Below the pieces are notes generated by a model. It did no database searches. It was not told where the DNA came from and saw only the letters and a program-made list of their open reading frames with translations. A stretch of DNA of 64,000 nucleotides from Streptomyces xanthii (lineage in GTDB: Bacteria; Actinomycetota; Actinomycetes; Streptomycetales; Streptomycetaceae): assembly GCF_014621695.1 (NCBI RefSeq), contig NZ_CP061281.1, positions 5,518,001 through 5,582,000 on the forward strand, written 5' to 3'. A program made the translations under genes and the position numbers. Below, one piece after another: positions 27,558 through 35,646 of this stretch (its first letter is position 1; each line of letters begins with the position of its first letter).

Positions 27558-27606
27558 GTTCTGAAACACCGTCAGAAAGCTCAGCCAAGCGGAAGCGGAA
27601 GTCGCC

Positions 27607-29064
27607 ATGCCCGAGCTCGTGGAACACGGACAGCTGTTCATCGGCGGGGAGTTGACCGATCCCCTCGGCAAGGACGTCATCGAGGTCGTCTCCCCGCACA
27701 CCGGCGAGGTCTTCGGGCGGGTGCCGCACGCCGCCCCCGCCGACGTCGACCGCGCCGTGGCCGCCGCCCGCCGCGCCTTCGACGAGGGCCCCTGGCCGCG
27801 CATGACCCTCGAGGAGCGCATCGAGGTCGTCGGCCGCATCAAGGACGCCATCGCCGTCCGCCACGAGGAGATCGCCAAGGTCATCTCCCAGGAGAACGGC
27901 TCCCCCTACTCCTGGTCCGTCCTCGCGCAGGCCCTCGGCGCGATGATGGTCTGGGACTCGGCCATCAACGTCGCCCGCGGCTTCACCTACGAGGAGGCCC
28001 GCGACGGCGCCCTCGGCAAACTCCTCGTACGGCGCGAGCCCGTCGGGGTCGTCGCCGCCGTCGTCCCCTGGAACGTCCCGCAGTTCGTCGCCGCCGCCAA
28101 GCTCGCGCCCGCGCTGCTCGCCGGCTGCACGGTCGTCCTCAAGCCCTCGCCCGAGTCGCCGCTCGACGCGTACCTGCTCGGCGAGATCGCGAAGGAGGCG
28201 GGGCTGCCGGAGGGCGTCCTGTCCATCCTGCCCGCCGACCGCGAGGTCAGCGAGTACCTCGTCGGGCACCCCGGCATCGACAAGATCTCCTTCACCGGAT
28301 CGGTCGCGGCCGGCAAGCGCGTGATGGAGGTGGCCTCGCGCCATCTCACCCGCGTGACCCTGGAGCTGGGCGGCAAGTCCGCCGCCGTCGTCCTGCCGGA
28401 CGCCGACCTGGAGTCCACCGTCGCCGGGGTCGTCCCCGCCGCCTGGATGAACAACGGGCAGGCCTGCGTCGCCCAGACCCGCATCCTGCTGCCCCGCTCC
28501 CGCTACGACGAGTTCGCCGAGGCCTTCACCGCCGCCGCGTCCGCCCTCGTCGTCGGCGACCCGCTCGACCCGGCCACCCAGGTCGGCCCGCTCGTCGCCA
28601 GGCGCCAGCAGCAGCGCAGCCTCGACTACATCCGCATCGGCCAGGACGAGGGCGCCAAGGTCCTCACCGGCGGCGGGGTCCCGAAGGGCTACGAGCAGGG
28701 CGCGTACGTCGAGCCGACCCTCTTCGGCGACGTCCACAACGGCATGCGCATCGCCCGTGAGGAGATCTTCGGCCCGGTCATCTGCCTGCTCCCGTACGGG
28801 GACGAGGACGAGGCCGTGAAGATCGCCAACGACTCCGACTACGGGCTCAGCGGCAGCGTCTGGACCGCCGACGTCGCCCACGGCATCGACGTCGCCCGGC
28901 AGGTGCGGACCGGCACGTACAACGTCAACACGTTCAGCCTCGACATGCTCGGGCCGTTCGGCGGCTACAAGAACAGCGGCCTCGGGCGGGAGTTCGGACC
29001 CGAGGGGTTCGGGGCGTACCTCGAACACAAGATGATCCATCTGCCGGCCGGCTGGGAGGGCTGA
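27607..29064 (+). CDS. Aldehyde dehydrogenase (NAD-dependent, steroid regulon)
   Basis: A 485-residue aldehyde dehydrogenase. The catalytic Glu lies at about 253 (L-E-L-G-G-K) and the catalytic Cys at about 287 (N-N-G-Q-A-C), with the usual P-W-N-V-P segment and C-terminal F-G-G-Y-K-N-S. It probably oxidises an aldehyde to an acid, for example the C26 aldehyde made from the sterol side chain or a later short-chain aldehyde. The ATG at 27607 follows GGAAG. A KstR-type site lies 50 bases upstream, and a ferredoxin gene starts 3 bases after the stop. Substrate assignment is inference from the regulon. Confidence 0.88.
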   Translation: MPELVEHGQLFIGGELTDPLGKDVIEVVSPHTGEVFGRVPHAAPADVDRAVAAARRAFDEGPWPRMTLEERIEVVGRIKDAIAVRHEEIAKVISQENGSPYSWSVLAQALGAMMVWDSAINVARGFTYEEARDGALGKLLVRREPVGVVAAVVPWNVPQFVAAAKLAPALLAGCTVVLKPSPESPLDAYLLGEIAKEAGLPEGVLSILPADREVSEYLVGHPGIDKISFTGSVAAGKRVMEVASRHLTRVTLELGGKSAAVVLPDADLESTVAGVVPAAWMNNGQACVAQTRILLPRSRYDEFAEAFTAAASALVVGDPLDPATQVGPLVARRQQQRSLDYIRIGQDEGAKVLTGGGVPKGYEQGAYVEPTLFGDVHNGMRIAREEIFGPVICLLPYGDEDEAVKIANDSDYGLSGSVWTADVAHGIDVARQVRTGTYNVNTFSLDMLGPFGGYKNSGLGREFGPEGFGAYLEHKMIHLPAGWEG

Positions 29065-29067
29065 GTC

Positions 29068-29301
29068 TTGGGTGACCGGTGGCACGTCGAGGTCGACCGC
29101 GGGGTCTGCATCGGGTCCGGGATGTGCGTGAACCACGCGCCCGGGGCCTTCCGGCTGGACTCGGCGCGGCAGTCCCGGCCGATCGAGGGGGACGTCGACG
29201 CGGGGGAAGCCGTGCTCGCCGCCGCGGAAGGGTGCCCCGTCGAGGCGATCTCGCTGGCGCTCGCCGACTCGGGGGAGGTCGTCTTCCCGCCGGAGGAGTG
29301 A
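29068..29301 (+). CDS. 3Fe-4S ferredoxin, likely P450 electron donor
   Basis: A 77-residue ferredoxin with Cys at about 14, 20 and 56 in a C-x5-C ... C-P pattern, the three-cysteine arrangement of 3Fe-4S ferredoxins that serve actinobacterial P450s. The start is a TTG at 29068 with GGGAGGG 7 bases upstream. It is 3 bases after the aldehyde dehydrogenase and thus inside a KstR-controlled transcript. The only P450 in the window is the CYP125 protein, so it is the best candidate partner. A ferredoxin reductase is not seen nearby. Confidence 0.85.
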   Translation: MGDRWHVEVDRGVCIGSGMCVNHAPGAFRLDSARQSRPIEGDVDAGEAVLAAAEGCPVEAISLALADSGEVVFPPEE

Positions 29302-29320
29302 CCCCGCCCCCGCAGCCCCG

Positions 29321-29947
29321 TCACGGAGCGCTCCTGTCCTCCTCCACCAGATCGATCAGGCGGCAGACCGTCTCGATGTCGATCTTCACCTGGGCGATCG
29401 AGGCCCGGCCCGACAACCACGTGATCAGGGCCGAGTGCCAGGTGTGCTCGATGACCCGGACCGCCGAGAGCTGCTCGGGGGACGGGTCGTCGAGACCCAT
29501 CGCGTCCAGGATGATCGCCGTCGTCTGGCGCGACACCTGGTCGACCTCCGGGCTGACGCTGCGGTCCGCGAAGGTCAGCGCCCGCACCATCGCGTCGGCC
29601 AGGTGCGGCTCCCGCTGCAGCGCGCGGAACGCCCGCATCAGGGTGTCCGCGACCCGCTCGGCGGGGGAGTCGGAGGAGGGCGGGCGCTTGCGTACCGTCG
29701 TGTGCATGTGCTGGAGCTGGTCCTGCATCGTCGCGACCAGCAGATGCACCTTGCTCGGGAAGTACCGGTACAGCGTGCCGAGGGCCACCTGCGAGGACTC
29801 CGCGACCTCACGCATCTGCACCGCGTCGAACCCGCCGCGCGCCGCCAGCTGCGCACTCGCGTGCAGGATGCGGCGGCGCCTGGCCTCCTGGCGCTCGGTG
29901 AGCGCCGGAGTGCCCTGCGTGCCGGTTCTCGCGTCCGGAGCTGTCAT
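29321..29947 (-). CDS. kstR: TetR-family repressor KstR-like
   Basis: A 208-residue TetR-family regulator. The DNA-binding part (about 24-70) reads A-V-Q-M-R-x-V-A and G-T-L-Y-R-Y-F-P-S-K-V-H-L-L-V, the same residues as in mycobacterial KstR, and similarity continues into the ligand domain (A-L-T-F-A-D, S-x-E-V-D-Q-V). KstR represses cholesterol-catabolic genes and is released by a 3-oxo-cholestenoyl-CoA. A perfect KstR-type site is 100 bases upstream, consistent with autoregulation. It is convergent with the ferredoxin gene (19 bases apart). Seven operator-like sites in the window support the assignment. Confidence 0.82.
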   Translation of the reverse strand: MTAPDARTGTQGTPALTERQEARRRRILHASAQLAARGGFDAVQMREVAESSQVALGTLYRYFPSKVHLLVATMQDQLQHMHTTVRKRPPSSDSPAERVADTLMRAFRALQREPHLADAMVRALTFADRSVSPEVDQVSRQTTAIILDAMGLDDPSPEQLSAVRVIEHTWHSALITWLSGRASIAQVKIDIETVCRLIDLVEEDRSAP

Positions 29948-30046
29948 CTGTCCGCTTCCGTCGTGGCCGTGGCGTGAATCACCTGATCCACCGGTCACAG
30001 CGTGGCTACCTGCCGGTAGATTCGGTGCTCCTTGAACGATCAAGTC

Positions 30047-30060
30047 TGAAACTTGTTCTA
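30047..30060. promoter_or_regulatory. KstR-type operator of kstR
   Basis: TGAAACTTGTTCTA perfectly matches TnnAACnnGTTnnA. It sits between kstR and the divergent glycosyltransferase gene and could affect both. Confidence 0.82.
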
Positions 30061-30145
30061 GATTAGCGTCCCCACGTAGTGTCGGCGGTCCCCAGGGGGC
30101 AGGCCGGGATGTCCACGGGCAAGCAGGAGAGAAGGGTGGCCTGGA

Positions 30146-31504
30146 GTGACCGCGGAGTCGTTGCGCATCGCTCTCCTCACGTACAAGGGCAACCCGTTCT
30201 GCGGTGGCCAGGGCGTGTACGTACGACATCTCTCCCGTGAGCTGGCCCGCCTCGGCCACCGCGTCGAGGTCATCGGCTCCCAGCCCTACCCCGTGCTCGA
30301 CGAGGGTGAGGACCTGCACGGCCTCAGCCTCACCGAACTGCCGAGCCTCGACCTCTACCGCAGCCCCGACCCCTTCCGCACCCCCAAGCGCGACGAGTAC
30401 CGCGACTGGGTGGACGCGCTCGAGGTCGGCACCATGTGGACCGGCGGCTTCCCCGAGCCCCTCACCTTCTCGCTGCGCGCCCGCCGCCATCTGCGTGCCC
30501 GCCGCGGCGACTTCGACGTCGTCCACGACAACCAGACGCTCGGCTACGGACTGCTCGGCGACCTCGGCGCCCCGCTCGTCAGCACCATCCACCACCCCAT
30601 CACCGTCGACCGGCAGCTCGAACTCGACGCCGCCGCCGACTGGAAGCGCCGCATGTCGGTGCGCCGCTGGTACGCCTTCACCCGCATGCAGAAGCGCGTC
30701 GCCCGCAAACTGCCCTCCGTGCTCACCGTGTCCGGCACCTCGCGCGACGAGATCGTCGAGCACCTCGGCGTACGCCCCGGCCGCATCCGCGTCGTCCACA
30801 TCGGCGCCGACACCGACCTCTTCTCGCCGGACCCGGCGATCGCCGAGGTCCCCGGCCGCATCGTCACCACCTCCAGCGCCGACGTCCCCCTCAAGGGCCT
30901 CGTGTACCTCGTCGAAGCCCTCGCCAAGGTCCGGGCCGAGCAGCCCGACGCGCACCTCGTCGTCGTCGGCAAGCGCGCCGAGGACGGACCCGTCGCCCAG
31001 GCCATCGAACGCTACGGGCTCGAAGGCGCCGTCGAGTTCGTCAAGGGCATCAGCGACCAGGAGCTCGTCGACCTCGTCCGCTCCGCCCAGGTCGCCTGCG
31101 TGCCCTCCCTCTACGAAGGCTTCTCGCTGCCCGCCGCCGAGGCCATGGCCACCGGCACCCCCCTCGTCGCCACCACCGGCGGCGCCATCCCCGAGGTCGC
31201 CGGACCTGACGGAGAGACCTGCCTCGCCGTACCGACCGGCGACGCCGGCGCCCTCGCCGCCGCGCTGACCCGGCTGCTCGACGACCCCGCGCTGCGCACC
31301 CGGCTCGGCGCCGCGGGCCGCGCCCGGGTCCTCGACCGGTTCACCTGGGCGCGGGCCGCGCAGGGCACCGCAGAGCTCTACCGGGAGTCCATGGACGCGG
31401 CGCCCCCGCGCCCCGCCGGCGGCTCCGTACGACCGCGATCGCAAGCGCGCGCACACGCGGACGCGCACCAGGAAACCCCCCAGGAAAGCAGGGCCACGTG
31501 CTGA
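30146..31504 (+). CDS. Glycosyltransferase family 4
   Basis: A 452-residue GT-B glycosyltransferase. The N-terminal domain begins L-R-I-A-L-L-T-Y-K-G-N with G-G-Q-G-V-Y, and the C-terminal nucleotide-sugar domain carries the E-G-F-S-L-P-A-A-E-A-M motif (E-x7-E). The last 50 residues are polar and Pro/Arg-rich and probably disordered. The GTG at 30146 is preceded by GAAGGG. It overlaps the methyltransferase by 7 bases and leads a three-gene unit whose product I cannot name. The donor and acceptor sugars are not predictable from sequence alone. Confidence 0.85.
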   Translation: MTAESLRIALLTYKGNPFCGGQGVYVRHLSRELARLGHRVEVIGSQPYPVLDEGEDLHGLSLTELPSLDLYRSPDPFRTPKRDEYRDWVDALEVGTMWTGGFPEPLTFSLRARRHLRARRGDFDVVHDNQTLGYGLLGDLGAPLVSTIHHPITVDRQLELDAAADWKRRMSVRRWYAFTRMQKRVARKLPSVLTVSGTSRDEIVEHLGVRPGRIRVVHIGADTDLFSPDPAIAEVPGRIVTTSSADVPLKGLVYLVEALAKVRAEQPDAHLVVVGKRAEDGPVAQAIERYGLEGAVEFVKGISDQELVDLVRSAQVACVPSLYEGFSLPAAEAMATGTPLVATTGGAIPEVAGPDGETCLAVPTGDAGALAAALTRLLDDPALRTRLGAAGRARVLDRFTWARAAQGTAELYRESMDAAPPRPAGGSVRPRSQARAHADAHQETPQESRATC

Positions 31505-32241
31505 CCGTCGACTTCACCCGTTTCCCGCTCGCCGCGGGCGACCGCGTCCTCGATCTCGGGTGCGGGGCCGGACGGCATGCCTTCGAGTGCTACCGGCGCG
31601 GGGCCCAGGTCGTCGCCCTCGACCAGAACGCGGAGGAGATCGCCGAGGTCGCCAAGTGGTTCGCCGCCATGAAGGAGGCCGGCGAGGCCCCGGCCGGCGC
31701 CTCCGCCACCGCGATGGAGGGCGACGCGCTCGCGCTGCCGTTCCCCGACGAGTCCTTCGACGTCGTCATCATCAGCGAGGTCATGGAGCACATCCCCGAC
31801 GACAAGGGTGTGCTCGCCGAGATGGTGCGCGTCCTCAAGCCGGGCGGCCGCATTGCCGTCACCGTGCCGCGCTACGGCCCCGAGAAGGTCTGCTGGGCGC
31901 TCTCCGACGAGTACCACGAGGTCGAGGGCGGCCACATCCGCATCTACAAGGCCGACGAACTCCTCGGCAAGATGCGCGAGGCCGGCCTCAAGCCGTACGG
32001 CACGCACCACGCGCACGCCCTGCACTCGCCGTACTGGTGGCTCAAGTGCGCCTTCGGCGTCGACAACGACAAGGCGCTGCCCGTCAAGGCGTACCACAAG
32101 CTCCTGGTCTGGGACATCATGAAGAAGCCCGCCCTGACCCGGGTCGCCGAGCAGCTGCTCAACCCGGTCGTCGGCAAGAGCTTCGTCGCCTACGCCACCA
32201 AGCCGCACCTGCCCGCAGCCGACGCCGAGGCCACTGCGTGA
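31498..32241 (+). CDS. SAM-dependent methyltransferase, class I
   Basis: A 247-residue methyltransferase. Motif I is V-L-D-L-G-C-G-A-G (about 15-23), an acidic residue follows near V-A-L-D-Q-N, and motif II-like E-G-D-A-L-A-L-P-F-P and F-D-V-V-I-I-S-E-V-M-E-H follow, a UbiE/Methyltransf_11 pattern. The GTG at 31498 overlaps the glycosyltransferase end, and the stop overlaps the next GTG (GTGA), so the three proteins are co-translated. It may methylate the glycosylated product of its neighbours. No specific substrate is visible. Confidence 0.85.
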   Translation: MLTVDFTRFPLAAGDRVLDLGCGAGRHAFECYRRGAQVVALDQNAEEIAEVAKWFAAMKEAGEAPAGASATAMEGDALALPFPDESFDVVIISEVMEHIPDDKGVLAEMVRVLKPGGRIAVTVPRYGPEKVCWALSDEYHEVEGGHIRIYKADELLGKMREAGLKPYGTHHAHALHSPYWWLKCAFGVDNDKALPVKAYHKLLVWDIMKKPALTRVAEQLLNPVVGKSFVAYATKPHLPAADAEATA

Positions 32242-33314
32242 GCAGCTCCGAGCGGACCGAACTCCTGGTCCTGGACGGCGTGCTGACGGCCGATCAGGCG
32301 CGGCGGACCGTGCGCGGGATACTCGACGTGCAGCGGCCGGACGGGGCCATACCGTGGTTCCGCCGGCACCACCTCGACCCGTGGGACCACACCGAGGCCG
32401 CCATGGCGCTCGACGTGGCCGGCGAGCACGAGGCCGCCGAGCGCGCCTACGACTGGCTGGCCCGGCACCAGAACCCGGACGGATCCTGGTACGCCGCCTA
32501 CCACGACGGCGACCCCGACGACGTCACCGACCGCGGACGCGAGTCCAACTTCGTCGCGTACATCGCGGTCGGCGTCTGGCACCACTACCTGTCCACCGGC
32601 GACGACGCGTTCCTCGACCGCATGTGGCCGGCCGTGTGTGCCGCCGTCGAGTGGGTGCTGAGGCTGCAGCAGCCCGGCGGGCAGATCGGCTGGAAGCGCG
32701 AGGACGACGGCACGGCCGTCGACGACGCGCTGCTGACCGGGAGTTCGTCCATCCACCACGCGCTGCGGTGCGCGCTCGCCATCGCCGAGCAGCGCGAGGA
32801 GCCGCAGCCGGACTGGGAGCTGGCGGTCGGCGCGCTGCGGCACGCCATCAGGCGCCACCCCGAGCGTTTCCTCGACAAGAGCCGGTACTCGATGGACTGG
32901 TACTACCCGGTGCTCGGCGGGGCCCTGCGCGGTGACGAGGCCGCCGCCCGGATCGCGGGGGACTGGGACAAGTTCGTCGTGCCCGGGCTCGGAGTGCGGT
33001 GCGTCGTGCCGAACCCGTGGGTCACCGGGGGTGAGAGCGCGGAGCTGGCGCTCGCGCTCTGGGCCGTCGGCCAGTCGGACCGGGCGCTCGCGATCCTCCA
33101 GGACATCCAGCACCTGCGGGATCCGCGGACCGGGCTGTACTGGACGGGGTACGTCTTCGATGACCGGGCGATCTGGCCCGAGGAGTTGACGTCCTGGACG
33201 GCGGGGTCCGTGCTGCTCGCGGTTGCCGCGCTCGGGGGTGACGAGGCGACCTGCGCCGTCTTCGGCGGCGAGTCCCTCCCCAACGGCGTCGACCCCCAGT
33301 GCTGCCCCGCGTAG
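32238..33314 (+). CDS. Alpha/alpha-toroid protein, annotated-type prenyltransferase-like
   Basis: A 358-residue cytoplasmic protein with repeated helix pairs and W-L-A-R-H-Q-N-P-D-G-S-W / L-R-L-Q-Q-P-G-G-Q-I-G-W type motifs, i.e. a toroid resembling prenyltransferase-repeat proteins and six-hairpin glycosidases. Acidic residues in D-P-W-D-H-T-E and W-P-E-E-L-T-S-W could be catalytic for a glycoside hydrolase-like reaction. No signal peptide. It starts at the GTG at 32238, overlapping the methyltransferase stop. It is the third member of a fixed GT/MT/toroid unit. The reaction is unknown. Confidence 0.65.
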   Translation: MSSSERTELLVLDGVLTADQARRTVRGILDVQRPDGAIPWFRRHHLDPWDHTEAAMALDVAGEHEAAERAYDWLARHQNPDGSWYAAYHDGDPDDVTDRGRESNFVAYIAVGVWHHYLSTGDDAFLDRMWPAVCAAVEWVLRLQQPGGQIGWKREDDGTAVDDALLTGSSSIHHALRCALAIAEQREEPQPDWELAVGALRHAIRRHPERFLDKSRYSMDWYYPVLGGALRGDEAAARIAGDWDKFVVPGLGVRCVVPNPWVTGGESAELALALWAVGQSDRALAILQDIQHLRDPRTGLYWTGYVFDDRAIWPEELTSWTAGSVLLAVAALGGDEATCAVFGGESLPNGVDPQCCPA

Positions 33315-33931
33315 CCACGGCCTCCCCGTAACGACGCCCCCGCCCGGGCTCGGGCCCCATCCGTTCCGGGCGCGGGCGGCGCCGTGGCCCGGGGCGCGGG
33401 TTCCTGTCGCCTTGGGGTGGGTGGTGCTGGTGCTGCGGCCTCCGGGGCGGGCGGAGCGTGCCTTCGCCCGCGAGGCCATAGCCTCAGCCCTTCCCCCACC
33501 CTCCCGCCCCCTCCAGGGGCGTCGGCCCGGCACCCGGCCCAGGGCAACGCGCCGGCCCCCGGACGCGCAATTCCGTCGGCCCGGCTGCTTCGCCCCGCCG
33601 CAGGGGCCGAACTTCATCGCCGACCACCGCGCCGTCGTGGCTGGCCGCGCAGTTCCCCGCGCCCCTGACGGGGCGTATCCGCCCACGCCTTGATCGTGCT
33701 CACGCGGTGGAGCCTCATGTCGACACGGCCCGCGCCGATGAAGGGGCGCATCTGCCCTCACCTTGATCGCGCCCGCGGGGCGCGGAGCCGCGGGCGCAGC
33801 CGGCACGCCCTGAACGCGCCCACACGCAGCCTCCCCACGCCCGAGGCGGTCACTGTGGGTGAGGTCGAGTGGCGGGGGGTGGGATCGCGGGGGAGGGTGC
33901 TGGGAGGGGGGAAAACGGCTCGGAGGTGAGC
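33315..33931. other. Intergenic region without a convincing gene
   Basis: About 600 bases of GC-rich sequence holding a single-arm copy of the intergenic repeat (33622-33680). Open frames here lack ribosome-binding sites and recognisable domains. The last 30 bases carry the ribosome-binding site of the next gene. Confidence 0.55.
33622..33680. repeat. Intergenic repeat, single-arm copy
   Basis: Carries the GCGCAGTTCCCCGCGCCCCT core shared with about nine other sites, followed by a short GACGGGGCG tail. Confidence 0.8.
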
Positions 33932-34498
33932 GTGGTCGGGAAGTCTCTTTCGGCGCGGCGCGGAATCATCGCGCTCATGCTGTGCGGCGCACTGCTCGTG
34001 GGCGGTACGGCCTGCGCCGGCGGCAACGGCAGTACGGAGGCCGTGGCACGGCCGGCGGCGGCCAGCAGCAGCCCCGCGGTCGAGCGCCAGAAGCTCGCCA
34101 AGACCCGGTTCGTGGCCAACGCGGGCCTCGCCGCGGGCGCGACGTACCAGTGGATCGTGAAGCCGTGGAAGGCCGGGAAGTTCAAGAAGGGCGCGAAGGG
34201 CCGGAAGTTCGCGCTCGTCAAGGCGGGCCTCGCGGGCGCGTTCACGTACAACCGGCTCAAGGCGGCGCAGCGCAACGCCAAGGGCGACCCGACGCTCGCG
34301 AAGGCGGTCGCCCCGCTCACCGCCGGGATCGACAAGCTGAAGGACCTGCCGAAGCAGCTGCGCAAGGGTGACGGCGTCGACTCGGTCTCCGGTTCGTTCG
34401 ACGACATCATCAACGGCGTCAAGGACGCAGGGAAGAGCGCCGGCGCAGAGGTGAAGGACAAGGTGCCCTCGGCGAAGGAGCTCGCCAAGGGGTCCTAG
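33932..34498 (+). CDS. Putative exported protein of unknown function
   Basis: A 188-residue protein with a basic start, a hydrophobic segment (about 10-27) ending near T-A-C-A-G-G, and a mature part rich in Lys, Ala and Gly. The cysteine could be lipid-modified, but the lipobox is imperfect. I choose the GTG at 33932, 5 bases after GGAGG; the GTG at 33926 would touch the ribosome-binding site. The region after the signal has a Lys-rich helical stretch (V-K-P-W-K-A-G-K-F-K-K-G). It is convergent with the LLM gene, 7 bases apart. I do not recognise the family. Confidence 0.65.
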   Translation: MVGKSLSARRGIIALMLCGALLVGGTACAGGNGSTEAVARPAAASSSPAVERQKLAKTRFVANAGLAAGATYQWIVKPWKAGKFKKGAKGRKFALVKAGLAGAFTYNRLKAAQRNAKGDPTLAKAVAPLTAGIDKLKDLPKQLRKGDGVDSVSGSFDDIINGVKDAGKSAGAEVKDKVPSAKELAKGS

Positions 34499-34505
34499 GG
34501 AGCGG

Positions 34506-35513
34506 CTAGTTCAGCTCGGCCAGGACGCGGAGCGTCTCGGGGTCCGGTGACAGGATCAGCAGATCCGTCACCGGGCCCTTGCGCCACAGTTCGAGGCGTT
34601 CGGCGATCCGCTCGCGCGGCCCGACGAGGGAGATCTCGTCGGCGAACGCGTCCGGCACCGCCAGCACCGCCTCCTCGCGCCGCCCGGCGGCGAACAGCTC
34701 CTGGATGTGCCGCGCCTCGGCCTCGTACCCCATGCGTGCCATGAGATCGGCGTGGAAGTTGCGGGTGGCGTGCCCCATGCCGCCGATGTAGAAGCCGAGC
34801 ATGGCCTTGACCGGCAGCAGCCCCTCCGCGACGTCGTCGCACACCTTGGCGCGGGCCACGGGCGCGATCATGAAGTTCTCGGGGAGGTCGGTGAGCGACG
34901 CCTCGTAGACGTCGGTGCGGGTCGGGGACCAGTACAGGGGGAGCCAGCCGTCGGCGATGCGGGTGGTCTGCGCGATGTTCTTGGGGCCCTCGGCGCCGAG
35001 CAGGACCGGCAGATCGGCGCGCAGCGGGTGCGTGATCGGCTTGAGGGCCTTGCCGAGGCCGGTGCCGTCCTCGCCCCGGTACGGATGCTGGTGGAAGCGC
35101 CCGTCGACCTCGACCGGCCCCTCGCGGCGCAGCACCTGCCGTACGGCGTCCACGTACTCGCGGGTCGCGGTGAGCGGCGAGCGCGGGAACGGACGCCCGT
35201 ACCAGCCCTCCACCACCTGCGGCCCGGACAGGCCGAGGCCCAGCATCATGCGGCCGCCGGAGAGATGGTCGAGGGTGAGCGCGTGCATCGCCGTCGTCGT
35301 GGGGGAGCGGGCCGCCATCTGCGCGATCGCCGTGCCGAGACGGATCCGCGTGGTGTGCGCGGCGAGCCAGGTGAGCGGGGTGAACGCGTCGCTGCCCCAG
35401 GACTCGGCCGTCCACACGGAGTCGTAGCCGAGCGCCTCCGCCTCCTGGACGAGCCCGACATGGCGGAGGTCGGGGCCGCGCCCCCAGTAACCGAGTGCGA
35501 TTCCGAGGCGCAT
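34506..35513 (-). CDS. LLM-class F420-dependent oxidoreductase
   Basis: A 335-residue luciferase-like monooxygenase-fold oxidoreductase, start R-L-G-I-A-L-G-Y-W, with R-S-P-T-T-T-A-M and L-G-L-G-L-S-G-P-Q-V-V-E-G-W-Y-G, typical of F420-dependent enzymes. A related protein (Rv3520c) belongs to the mycobacterial cholesterol regulon. I choose the ATG at 35513, with GGAGGG 7 bases upstream; an ATG at 35540 has no better site. A perfect CTGACG palindrome lies 35 bases upstream. It probably acts in the same lipid pathway, using F420 as hydride carrier. The substrate is unknown. Confidence 0.82.
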   Translation of the reverse strand: MRLGIALGYWGRGPDLRHVGLVQEAEALGYDSVWTAESWGSDAFTPLTWLAAHTTRIRLGTAIAQMAARSPTTTAMHALTLDHLSGGRMMLGLGLSGPQVVEGWYGRPFPRSPLTATREYVDAVRQVLRREGPVEVDGRFHQHPYRGEDGTGLGKALKPITHPLRADLPVLLGAEGPKNIAQTTRIADGWLPLYWSPTRTDVYEASLTDLPENFMIAPVARAKVCDDVAEGLLPVKAMLGFYIGGMGHATRNFHADLMARMGYEAEARHIQELFAAGRREEAVLAVPDAFADEISLVGPRERIAERLELWRKGPVTDLLILSPDPETLRVLAELN

Positions 35514-35547
35514 CTGCCCGCTCCCTCCGCCGCCCGTCATTCGTGAT

Positions 35548-35562
35548 CTGACGGTACGTCAG
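35548..35562. promoter_or_regulatory. Second-motif palindrome upstream of the LLM oxidoreductase
   Basis: CTGACGGTACGTCAG: perfect arms around GTA, 35 bases before the start codon. No KstR-type site is near. Confidence 0.75.
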
Positions 35563-35590
35563 TTCGACCGTCGCCGGGTGACTGTACGCG

Positions 35591-35628
35591 AAAGGCCTCC
35601 CGCCCGGAAGTACGGGCGGGAGGCCTTT
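35591..35628. terminator. Bidirectional terminator
   Basis: A perfect 16-base-pair stem with AAA at one foot and TTT at the other and a 6-base loop. It lies 19 bases after the stop of the membrane protein gene at 35647. Confidence 0.9.
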
Positions 35629-35646
35629 CGGCGAACGGGGTCCGGA

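Noticed and set aside
35513..35540. The upstream ATG at 35540 as start of the LLM oxidoreductase
   Set aside because: The ATG at 35513 has a good GGAGGG site at proper distance, and the extra nine residues are Gly-rich and not family-like.
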